From an uncultured Bacteroidia bacterium (GTDB lineage Bacteria; Bacteroidota; Bacteroidia; Bacteroidales; UBA932), in assembly GCA_902774145.1 (NCBI GenBank), contig CACYHC010000015.1:1-64000 (forward strand): a DNA stretch of 64,000 nt. Direction: 5' to 3'. Below are positions 43,750-51,383 of this stretch, piece by piece (the stretch's first letter is position 1; each line of letters opens with the position of its first letter). Position numbers and translations under genes: made by a program. The notes under the pieces were generated by a model, which made no database searches, was not told the DNA's origin, and worked only from the letters and a program-made list of their open reading frames with translations.

Positions 43750-44214
43750 ATGAAAGTGTCTTGTGAGGCCCTCCGTCAGGTTGAGGCCATTTGCGAAAAG
43801 TTCAATAATGATCCCGGAGAACTGATTACCATTCTCCACGAAACCCAGAACACCCTCGGTTATCTCCCCGAAGAGGTGCAGGCGGTGATTGCGCGCTGCC
43901 TGGGCATTCCCGCCCAGAAGGTGTATGGCGTGGTGACCTTCTATTCCTTCTTCTCGATGGTGCCGAAGGGGAAATATCCCGTTTCGGTCTGTTTGGGAAC
44001 GGCCTGCTATGTCCGCGGCTCGGACAAAGTGCTGGAAGAGTTCAAGCGTGTGCTCGGCATCGAGGTCGGCGAGGCGACCCCGGACGGCAAGTTCTCGCTG
44101 GACTGCCTGCGCTGCGTGGGCGCCTGCGGCCTGGCGCCGGTGGCCACCATCGGCGAGAGGGTGTACGGAAGGCTCAATCCCTCCGATATCAAGAAGATTA
44201 TCGACGAATACTAG
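43750..44214 (+). CDS. hydC: NuoE-like hydrogenase subunit (HydC/HndA)
   Basis: A 154-aa thioredoxin-fold [2Fe-2S] subunit. The cluster cysteines are in VCLGTACYVRGS and DCLRCVGACGLAP, after the helical GELITILHETQNTLGYLPEEV segment of NuoE proteins. It passes electrons between the flavin subunit and HydA. It begins 2 nt after hydA and overlaps the convergent hydF by 17 bp. The order F-A-E within the operon is less usual than E-F-A. Confidence 0.92.
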   Translation: MKVSCEALRQVEAICEKFNNDPGELITILHETQNTLGYLPEEVQAVIARCLGIPAQKVYGVVTFYSFFSMVPKGKYPVSVCLGTACYVRGSDKVLEEFKRVLGIEVGEATPDGKFSLDCLRCVGACGLAPVATIGERVYGRLNPSDIKKIIDEY

Positions 44215-45274
44215 GGATAGAAACTCGTCCGAGAATACCCTGTAAGGCCGCAATCGCGAGCCCATAATTGGTGATAGGCACTCCCGCGCGGAGTGCCTTT
44301 TCCGTTCTTGCGCGAACCAGCGCGCTGCCGGCTACACAGGCGCCGCAGTGGATGATGAGGTCATAGCCGCCGAGGTCTTCGGGAAAATCGTTTCCCGCGG
44401 CAATCTCCACTTGTAAGTCCGGCACGTTCCTGCGGAGAAGCGCCGGAATTTTTTCCCGGCCGATGTCCTCCGTATTGGGTACGTGGGTGCAGGCCTCCGC
44501 GATGAGGATGCGCGCCCCCGGTTGCAGGCCGTCAATGGCCCTGGCGCCTTCCAGAAACACCTGGATATCGCCTTTGGAAGCAGCCAGGAGGATGGAAAAG
44601 GAGGTGAGGGGACAGTCCGCCGGGATGGCGGCAGCCACCTGCCGGAATACCTGGGAATCGGTGATGACGAGGTCCGGCCTGCGGAGCATTGCCCCTTGAA
44701 CCGATGCCGGCGTGCAGCAGACCGGGATGCAGCCCCGGTCCAGCAATTCCCGAATCAACTGCACCTGGGGGAGGATGAGTCGCCCTTTGGGCGCCTCGCT
44801 GTCCTGCGGCATCACCAGTACAACCGTATCTCCCGGACGCACGAGGTCGCCGGTGAGGTAGCGCTGCGCCTCTGCGGGAAGGGCTTCCCGGATGCGTTTC
44901 AGCAGGATTTCCCGTTCGGGCAGGGAATGCCGCTCCAGCGTCACGACCGGAATTCCGGCGTCCTTGAGCCGCGCTTCCCATTTCACATCTTCCGGATGGG
45001 CGGAAAGCAGCAGCAGGGCGACATCCGTACTTTCCACGACGCCGCGCGTCAGTCGTTCCCGCTCGGCGCCCAGGGCACCTTCATCCCCGTATCCGGCAGT
45101 GTCCACCAGTACGCAGGCGCCGATATCCGGCAGTTCAATGAACTTGCGTACCGGGTCCGTGGTCGTGCCCGGCTTGTCGCTGACCAGGGCGACCTGCTGT
45201 CCGCACAAGGTGTTGACCAGCGTGGATTTTCCGCTGTTCGTCGCCCCGAAAACGCTGATTTGGATTCGTTCCAT
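44198..45274 (-). CDS. hydF: [FeFe]-hydrogenase maturation GTPase HydF
   Basis: A 358-aa scaffold GTPase that carries the diiron precursor to HydA. The G domain starts GATNSGKS (10-17) with DTAGYGDEG as switch II. C-terminal cluster ligands are C262-x-H264 (ACTHVP) and H309-C310-x2-C313 (HCGAC), the HydF signature. It begins 2 nt after hydG, so both are cotranscribed, convergent with the structural genes. Confidence 0.95.
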   Translation of the reverse strand: MERIQISVFGATNSGKSTLVNTLCGQQVALVSDKPGTTTDPVRKFIELPDIGACVLVDTAGYGDEGALGAERERLTRGVVESTDVALLLLSAHPEDVKWEARLKDAGIPVVTLERHSLPEREILLKRIREALPAEAQRYLTGDLVRPGDTVVLVMPQDSEAPKGRLILPQVQLIRELLDRGCIPVCCTPASVQGAMLRRPDLVITDSQVFRQVAAAIPADCPLTSFSILLAASKGDIQVFLEGARAIDGLQPGARILIAEACTHVPNTEDIGREKIPALLRRNVPDLQVEIAAGNDFPEDLGGYDLIIHCGACVAGSALVRARTEKALRAGVPITNYGLAIAALQGILGRVSIPSIRR

Positions 45275-45276
45275 CG

Positions 45277-46692
45277 CTAAAAGCGGAAGTCCCGTTCACC
45301 GGCGGCGATGCGGGAGAGCCGCTCCAGGGTCACTTCACGCACACGGCCCTCGGGAATGTCGCCCAGGGACCGGGCAATCAGGCGTTCACCGGCTTCCCGT
45401 GTCTGCTCCGATGCATAGTCCATCAGGTATTCCTTCAGGGTCATCAGGGCGTTCGGTGTGCAGCAGAGGCTGATTTTTCCGCTCTTGCAGAGGCTCATGA
45501 ACCGGTCGCCCGTCCGTCCTTCCCGGTAACAGGCCGTGCAGAAACTGGGAATATGGTCGTTTTCCAGCAGCCAGCGGACCACTTCGTCCAGGGAACGGGT
45601 GTCGGAAACGTCGAACTGGGCGGTCTCGTCGTGCCGTTCAGCTGTGGTGTAGCCACCTACGCTGGTACGTGAACCGCCGCTGATCTGGGAAATGCCGCAG
45701 TGCAGCAGTTGTTCCCGCATCCGGGCGGATTCGCGCGTGGAAATGATCATTCCGGTGTAGGGGACGGCCACGCGGAGCACAGCCACCAGTTTGCGGAAAA
45801 TTTCATCCGGCAGGGCATCCTTGAAATCTTCGACGGAGATGTCGTCGGCGGGGCAGATGCGCGGGACGCTGATGGTGTGCGGCCCTACGCCGAAGCGGGC
45901 TTCCAGATGCTCTGCGTGCATCAGCAGGGCGGTCAGTTCGTATTTGTAGCCGGACAGGCCGAAGAGTACGCCCACCCCGACATCGTCGCAGCCGCCTTCC
46001 TGTGCGCGGTCCATCGCTTCCGTATGCCAGGCATAATTGCTCTTGGGTCCGGTCGGATGAAGCCGTTCGTACTGTTCCTTGTTGTAGGTCTCCTGGAAGA
46101 GGATATAGGTGCCGATGCCGGCCGCCTTGAGTTTCCGATAGGACTCGACATCCGTCGCGGCGATATTGACGTTGACCCGCCGGATGGAATTGCCGCCTTC
46201 CCGCACGGAATAGATGGTCCGGATGGAATCCAGGATGTATTCGAGCGGGTTGCGGACCGGATCCTCGCCGGCTTCCACGGCCAGACGCTTGTGCCCCATG
46301 CGAATCAGCGCCTGCACCTCGCCGGCAATTTCCTCCTGGGAAAGTTTCCGCCGGGGAATGGTCCGGTTCTTGGCGTGGTAGGGGCAATAGACGCAGCCGT
46401 TGATGCAATAATTGGACAGATACAACGGCGCAAAAAGCACGATGCGGTTGCCGTAGAAGCGGTGTTTGATTTCTTCGGCGAGCGCGAACACCTTCTGCTC
46501 CACCGCAGGGTCGCTGCATTCCATCAGCACGGCCGCTTCGCGGTGGCTGAGGCCTTTGCAGCGGGCGGCTTTTTCCAGAATTTCCTTGATGCGGGAAGCA
46601 TTCCCGCTCTGCAGGTGCGCTTCCTCGAGCGTCTCCAGCACTTCTTCGTGGCAGATGAATTCTTCTGCCTTATGGGATAAAGGATTGTACAT
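45277..46692 (-). CDS. hydG: [FeFe]-hydrogenase maturase HydG (radical SAM tyrosine lyase)
   Basis: A 471-aa radical-SAM enzyme that splits tyrosine into CO and cyanide for the H-cluster. The SAM cluster motif is C96-x3-C100-x2-C103 (CINGCVYC), and the second cluster motif CTAC...C with Cx2Cx22C spacing lies near residues 390-417. It starts 17 bp after the G3E GTPase stop. HydE, the third maturase, is not in the window. Confidence 0.95.
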   Translation of the reverse strand: MYNPLSHKAEEFICHEEVLETLEEAHLQSGNASRIKEILEKAARCKGLSHREAAVLMECSDPAVEQKVFALAEEIKHRFYGNRIVLFAPLYLSNYCINGCVYCPYHAKNRTIPRRKLSQEEIAGEVQALIRMGHKRLAVEAGEDPVRNPLEYILDSIRTIYSVREGGNSIRRVNVNIAATDVESYRKLKAAGIGTYILFQETYNKEQYERLHPTGPKSNYAWHTEAMDRAQEGGCDDVGVGVLFGLSGYKYELTALLMHAEHLEARFGVGPHTISVPRICPADDISVEDFKDALPDEIFRKLVAVLRVAVPYTGMIISTRESARMREQLLHCGISQISGGSRTSVGGYTTAERHDETAQFDVSDTRSLDEVVRWLLENDHIPSFCTACYREGRTGDRFMSLCKSGKISLCCTPNALMTLKEYLMDYASEQTREAGERLIARSLGDIPEGRVREVTLERLSRIAAGERDFRF

Positions 46693-46709
46693 TTGGTTTT
46701 CCTATGTCT

Positions 46710-48695
46710 TCAGCGCCTGAATTCCGTCAGGCAGCGGTCCAGGACCGCGTCGATTGCCGCCGTATCCAGATGCTGTCCGATAAAGACGATTTTCTGCATC
46801 CGGTCCCCATAAACGGGATCCCAGTCCCGGCGGAGCTGGGCGTCGCGCTCCAGCTGGTCCGACAGTTCGTCGGCGGGCATCATCGCATACCAGAGCCCCG
46901 CTTCGCGGACGTGCTTCTGGCGGCCCGCCTGCTCGAAAAGCCAGCACTTGCCGGGTTCGTCGGCGAACCAGCAGAGACCCTTTGCGCGGATGATGCCGGC
47001 CGGCCACTTGCGGAAGACCGCATCGTCGAAAAGGCCGAAATCAAAGGGTTCCCGGCGCGTATAGACATAGGTCTGAATGCCGTATTCGAGCGCTTCGCCC
47101 TCCGGTTCTTCCTCCTCTTCTTCGCCTTCGATGGCCGCAATCCACGCGGCGGATGTCGCGACGGCGTCGAAATCGAACATTCCCGTATAGATAATTTCGT
47201 CGAGGTCGATATCCCCGTAATTGCATTCCAGGATTTTCGCACCGGGATTGATGCCGTGCACAATCGCGCGCAGCCGGCCCAGTTCTTCCGGCGACACCTC
47301 CGCCGCCTTGTTGAGCAGCACGATGTTGCAGAACTCCACCTGCTCGATGAGGAGCCTTTCCAGGTCGTCTTCATCCAGGTCCGGCCGGTTCAGGGCTTCT
47401 CCTGCGCCGAATTCGTCGCGCATACGCAGCGCGTCCACCACTGTCACGATGCAGTCCAGGTAAGGCATGTCGCCCATAACATACTGATCGGCGAAAGAGG
47501 GGAGCGTGCTGATTGTCTGCGCAATCGGGGCGGGCTCGCAAATGCCGCTCGCTTCGATGACGATATAGTCGAATTTCCGCATCGTCGTCAGCTCGGCGAT
47601 CTGGGCAATTAAATCCGATTTGAGCGTGCAGCAGATGCAGCCGTTCTGGAGGGCTACCAGCGAGCTGTCGATCTGGCTCGCGACGCCCCCTTTTTCGATG
47701 AGCGAAGCGTCGATGTTGACCGAGCCTATATCATTGACTATCACCGCAAACTTGATGCCTTTGCGGTTGGCGAGAATCCGATTGAGCAGGGTCGTTTTTC
47801 CGCTGCCCAGATAGCCGGTTAAAAAAAAATCGGCAAAACTTAACACTTCGTCGCGCAGCAGGTAGGAGAGGCTGCGGTCCGTCCCGAAATTGCGGTAAAG
47901 CCCCCACTTGGGCCGCATGCCGGTGGTGCCGGTGCGCCAGAGGGACAGGCCCTTCTCGTCGATGCTGACCAGCGTTTTCCCGTCGCTGATGCGGGTGATG
48001 AGCAGCTTGTAACTGCCGTTGTCGTCGAAGGTGACGGTCTCCTCGACGCTGACCCATTGCCCGAGGAAGGCGCCCAGGTCGGTTTTGGCGAGGTACACGT
48101 TTCCGGAGCCCTGTTCGGTGGGCGGGACGAAGCGGACCTGGAACTGCTGCTTGCCGTTGGAAAGGCTCACGCAGGTAAAGGTGACCGACGGCAGGGAGAT
48201 GTCCGCCGTGCCTTCTTTGTTGTCGAGCCCCTTGAGCTGGTGGACGTGCGCGAATTTATTCGTGGTCTGCATCCCTTCCGGCAGACGGAATTTCCAGCTG
48301 AAATGCATCGTTTCTCCCTTCTGCGCCACCATGTCGGAGGGGGAGTGGGCGTCGGTCTTGATTTCATTGCGCTGACGGTCCCGTACGTTGGCCTTGCCGC
48401 GGTCGTCGTCATTGTCGATGTGCATGTAGAAATCGAATACAAATTTTCCCAGCGCCACGTCAAAGCGCTGGCGGATATGGCGGAACGGAGCCTGCGCGTG
48501 CGCTCCGGATTTGTCCGGAGTCTCATAATTATAGCCGCTGGCGGTAATCAGCGCGTAGGTGCCTTCGTCATTGCCGTCGGCGGCGAGCATCCCGGCGGGG
48601 ACGGACGGGGAAGGGGGTGTGACGGGAACGGTACCTTGTCCGGCCGGCGTGCAGGAAATCAGTCCGCCGAAAAGAAGCGTCAGTATGGGGAACAT
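46710..48695 (-). CDS. In-frame fusion: secreted lyase-like domain + G3E (CobW/YjiA) GTPase
   Basis: A 661-aa open frame joining two complete domains. Residues 1-290: lipoprotein signal (lipobox Cys15), P/S-rich linker and a jelly-roll lyase-like domain (GYNYETPD, DRQRNEIKT, AHVHQLKG, MRPKWGLYR), resembling PL7/PL13/PL20-type lyases; exact family uncertain. Residues ~291-661: a cytosolic G3E GTPase with LTGYLGSGKTT, the metal motif GCICCTL, and NKAAE where NKxD is usual. A secreted and a cytosolic protein should not be one chain. The junction is a nine-base A/T run (47821-47829). Possible causes are fusion, slippage or assembly error. It heads hydG-hydF. Start 48695 is chosen by the lipobox and the -7 box at 48753-48746. 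Confidence 0.75.
   Translation of the reverse strand: MFPILTLLFGGLISCTPAGQGTVPVTPPSPSVPAGMLAADGNDEGTYALITASGYNYETPDKSGAHAQAPFRHIRQRFDVALGKFVFDFYMHIDNDDDRGKANVRDRQRNEIKTDAHSPSDMVAQKGETMHFSWKFRLPEGMQTTNKFAHVHQLKGLDNKEGTADISLPSVTFTCVSLSNGKQQFQVRFVPPTEQGSGNVYLAKTDLGAFLGQWVSVEETVTFDDNGSYKLLITRISDGKTLVSIDEKGLSLWRTGTTGMRPKWGLYRNFGTDRSLSYLLRDEVLSFADFFLTGYLGSGKTTLLNRILANRKGIKFAVIVNDIGSVNIDASLIEKGGVASQIDSSLVALQNGCICCTLKSDLIAQIAELTTMRKFDYIVIEASGICEPAPIAQTISTLPSFADQYVMGDMPYLDCIVTVVDALRMRDEFGAGEALNRPDLDEDDLERLLIEQVEFCNIVLLNKAAEVSPEELGRLRAIVHGINPGAKILECNYGDIDLDEIIYTGMFDFDAVATSAAWIAAIEGEEEEEEPEGEALEYGIQTYVYTRREPFDFGLFDDAVFRKWPAGIIRAKGLCWFADEPGKCWLFEQAGRQKHVREAGLWYAMMPADELSDQLERDAQLRRDWDPVYGDRMQKIVFIGQHLDTAAIDAVLDRCLTEFRR
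47821..47829. other. Nine-A homopolymer at the lyase-GTPase junction
   Basis: On the minus strand this is T9 inside the fused frame. With eight T the lyase would stop at once after SFADFF. With ten T a TTG-CCG-ATT start would read into LTGYLGSGKTT. The tract length therefore decides whether there are one or two proteins. Confidence 0.85.
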
Positions 48696-48711
48696 ATCGG
48701 TAAATATTTTA

Positions 48712-48753
48712 TATATTTGCATGGATGAAATTGGTCCACCAATCGCAAATATA
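48712..48753. promoter_or_regulatory. Face-to-face promoters around a UxuR/ExuR-like operator
   Basis: TATATTTGC (48712-48720, plus) and GCAAATATA (48745-48753; a minus-strand TATATTTGC) are -7 boxes that point towards each other, for the esterase (plus) and the lyase-GTPase (minus). Between them lies the palindrome AAATTGGTCCACCAAT (48728-48743), matching the TTGGTnnACCAA pattern of GntR/FCD uronate regulators such as UxuR/ExuR. A protein bound here would cover both start regions. Confidence 0.65.
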
Positions 48754-48777
48754 CTGATTTTCACATATTATCCCACC

Positions 48778-49764
48778 ATGAAAAGGATTTTTTTACTCGC
48801 CTTGTTGACGCTTGCAGCTGCGTTGCCGCTCGGCGCCCAGCAGGTAACCAACCGCTACGCCATGAAACTCATGCAGAATGAGGACGGCACTTATTCCCTG
48901 CTCAAGGAAAAGAATTACCGGATGATCGAGGGTCTGGACCTGGACGCCATCCCGGACCTCCTCACACCCTATACGCATCAGAACGACAGGCTTACGGGCA
49001 AATTATACAATAAGGTCGAAACCGAGGAAATCGTTTATAAGACGGAAAACGGCCGCGAACTGAAAATCGCCGTTGACAAGGCGCTCGACCCCGCCGGTCC
49101 CGCTCCGGTGATGTTTTTCTGCCACGGCGGCGGCTGGGCCCGCGGAAACTTTGACGCCAGCCGCTCTCTGTCGAAGTATCTCGCGCAGCAGCACGGCATT
49201 ACCGGTGTGCGCATCGAATATTCCCTGGCCGGCCCCGAAGACGTGAATGTCAACGTTTCCCTGCAGGATGTGCTGGACGCGATGGCGTATGTGTCCGCCC
49301 ATGCCGCTGAGCTGGGCGTTGACGTGAAGCGCATGGGGATGCTCGGGACATCGGCCGGCGGCCACCTGGGCGCCTGCGCGGCCATCAGGTTCCCCGATAC
49401 GAAACTGTTCGTGGGCTACAGCGGCATTTATGACCTGACAGCGGCGGCCATCGTCCAGAAAACGAAGGACCCGGTGCGCATCGCCTATTTCTGTGACCGC
49501 GATCCCGACGTCCTGCGCGCCGTCTCTCCGCTGCTGATGCTGCCCAAGCGTACGTCCCTGAAGGCCCTTTTGGTCTGTGGAACCGCCGATATTACCGTAG
49601 AATGCAGCCAGAGCCGCGATTTCGCCGATGCGCTGAAGCGCCGCAAAGGCATCGCGGAACTGCTCTGCTATCCCAATTACGATCACAACCTTTCCTCCAA
49701 GACTTCCGACAAGATGGAGGAAATCTTCTTCAAGACGGTCGATTATATCGTGGAAAATCTCTAA
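48778..49764 (+). CDS. Secreted alpha/beta-hydrolase (esterase-like)
   Basis: A 328-aa secreted hydrolase with signal peptide (MKRIFLLALLTLAAALPLGA). The oxyanion motif is HGGGWARG, the nucleophile elbow is GTSAGGH, and a late Asp and His lie in GTADITVE and NYDHNLS. It resembles BD-FAE/acetyl-esterase-type enzymes; acetyl groups on alginate are a possible substrate given the locus (inference). Its 3' end overlaps the convergent GntR gene by 4 nt. Start 48778 gives the signal peptide; the 48559 extension is a shadow. Confidence 0.82.
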   Translation: MKRIFLLALLTLAAALPLGAQQVTNRYAMKLMQNEDGTYSLLKEKNYRMIEGLDLDAIPDLLTPYTHQNDRLTGKLYNKVETEEIVYKTENGRELKIAVDKALDPAGPAPVMFFCHGGGWARGNFDASRSLSKYLAQQHGITGVRIEYSLAGPEDVNVNVSLQDVLDAMAYVSAHAAELGVDVKRMGMLGTSAGGHLGACAAIRFPDTKLFVGYSGIYDLTAAAIVQKTKDPVRIAYFCDRDPDVLRAVSPLLMLPKRTSLKALLVCGTADITVECSQSRDFADALKRRKGIAELLCYPNYDHNLSSKTSDKMEEIFFKTVDYIVENL

Positions 49765-50477
49765 ATCCCGATTCTGGGAACGTCCGCCAACATTTTTTCG
49801 GCCAGGCGGGTAATGGCTTGAAAATGCTGCTCGATGCACTGCCCGGCTGCATCCGCGTCCTGTGCGCGGATGCAGTCGAGCATTTTTTTATGCTCGAGGT
49901 AAATCTGCTGCGCGGGCATCGCGCAGGCGCTGTAATGGCGGTAATATTTCAGCACTTCGGGCGTAATGGTCAGCAGCAGGGAGGCGATGACCGGATTGTG
50001 TGAGGCCTTGGCTATCGTGAGATGGAAGGCGAGGTCCTTTTCATCGCGCAGCGGCGTTTCCATATTGGCCTGGAAATCCGCAAGGGCGCGCTCAAGGCGC
50101 AGCAGGTCCTCTTCTGTACGCAGCGTGGCGCAGCGCCGGATGGCCTCCTTTTCAAGCAGGACGCGGACGCTGACCAGGGACCTGAAATCGAAGCTGCCCG
50201 CTTCCCGCATTTCCCGGATCTGGTTGCGCAATACGGAAGGGGAGTAGTCGGCGAGCACCGATCCGCTTTGCGGGTAGGTGTGCAGGATGCCGTAAAACTC
50301 CATCCGCTGCAGGGCAAGGCGCACGTTGGAACGGCTGACGCCGAGCATCTCGGCGAGTCTCCGTTCGGACGGGATGCGCTCTCCCGGAATCAGCCTTCCG
50401 GCATCCAGGAGAGTGATCATTCCGTCCAGAATGGCAGCAATATGGTCGTCTTGTTTATGCAGTACCGCTCTGTTCAT
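49761..50477 (-). CDS. GntR-family (FCD) regulator
   Basis: A 238-aa regulator with a winged HTH (SERRLAEMLGVSRSNVRLALQRME, about 42-65) and an FCD ligand domain with His ligands in RDEKDLAFHLTIAKASHN and CIEQHF. FCD regulators often sense uronates or their products. It is the only regulator inside the alginate locus, and the palindrome at 48731-48742 is its best candidate site. A TATCTTTG -7 box on the minus strand (50493-50486) ends 8 nt before its ATG and sits inside a small TACTA...TAGTA palindrome. Confidence 0.88.
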   Translation of the reverse strand: MNRAVLHKQDDHIAAILDGMITLLDAGRLIPGERIPSERRLAEMLGVSRSNVRLALQRMEFYGILHTYPQSGSVLADYSPSVLRNQIREMREAGSFDFRSLVSVRVLLEKEAIRRCATLRTEEDLLRLERALADFQANMETPLRDEKDLAFHLTIAKASHNPVIASLLLTITPEVLKYYRHYSACAMPAQQIYLEHKKMLDCIRAQDADAAGQCIEQHFQAITRLAEKMLADVPRIGI

Positions 50478-50503
50478 ATCTACTACAAAGATAGTAAAAT
50501 TTC

Positions 50504-50582
50504 TAAAAATCCTGCGGCGTTAGGGCGCATTTACCCGGATAGGGTTGCGCAGCAACAAGCGACCGTTGCCGCAGGATTTTTA
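50504..50582. terminator. Large structured inverted repeat, likely bidirectional terminator
   Basis: A perfect 15-bp inverted repeat (50504-50518 and 50568-50582; arm TAAAAATCCTGCGGC) encloses about 49 bp with a second stem (GCGCA/TGCGC and ACCC/GGGT). Both outer ends are A/T runs, so either strand gives a hairpin with a U tail. The lyase remnant's TAA lies in one arm. Confidence 0.65.
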
Positions 50583-51383
50583 ATGTGCCGAAACTGAAAA
50601 ATCGGCGAACCATAACGTTTCGTCCCGGAGTTGGGAGGCCGCAGAGCGACCTTCCCCGAACCAGCGGTAGATTCCCCACTTGGGCCGCATTCCCTGCGCG
50701 CCGCTTCTCCACATGCAGGCGGGGGCGTCCTGGATGTTCACCAGCGTTTTCGCATCCCGGATTCTCCGGATGCTTACGCTGTAGGACCCGGATGCGGAAC
50801 AGACCATACGCTCCGTCACGCTTACCCATTCTCCAAGAAAATCGGAAAGGTTCACTTTCGCAAGGTATTTGAGCGTGCTCCCTTCCGACGACGGGGATAC
50901 GTGGATCACCTGGAACTCCTGGCCGCTTCCTGCCGTCCGGCAGGTAAAGGTGATGAGCGGCTGGCTTATATCCGCCGTGCCCGCGCTGTTGTCCACGCCC
51001 TTTATCTGGTGTACGTGCGTGAAGGCCGTGGTGGTCTTCATCCCTTCCGGCAGCCGGAAGAGCCAGCTGTTTTCCAGCGTCTGCCCCTGCGCGGCGACCA
51101 TTGAGGCCGGGGAGGAGTTGTCGGTTTTCAGTTCATTGCGCTGCCGGTCAATATCCTCGCCCTTGTTGGTATCCGTATCGATGTGGATGTCGAAGGCGAA
51201 GACGTAGCGTCCCAGACTGCCGTCATATTCCTGGCGGATATGCTTGACTGCGGGACTGTGGTCCGCGTCCGGAGTCTCGTAATTATAGCCCTTCGCCCGG
51301 ATGAGGCTGTAGGTGCCCCCGTCGTCACCATTGGCGACGAGGGTACCTTCAGCCGTGGGGTCAACCGAGGGGACCGAAATCCT
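50580..51383 (-). pseudogene. Lyase-like domain without start codon (remnant)
   Basis: About 267 codons homologous to the lyase-like half of the 46710-48695 protein (GYNYETPD, DRQRNELKT, THVHQIKG, MRPKWGIYR, ending FADFSVSAH). It has no signal peptide and no ATG, GTG or TTG before the internal Met at 51101. It begins directly after, and in the same frame as, the TGA of the beta-helix lipoprotein gene. Either a deletion removed its own 5' end, or it was the C-terminal domain of that lipoprotein, cut off by TGA. Readthrough would add it to the lipoprotein. Confidence 0.7.
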
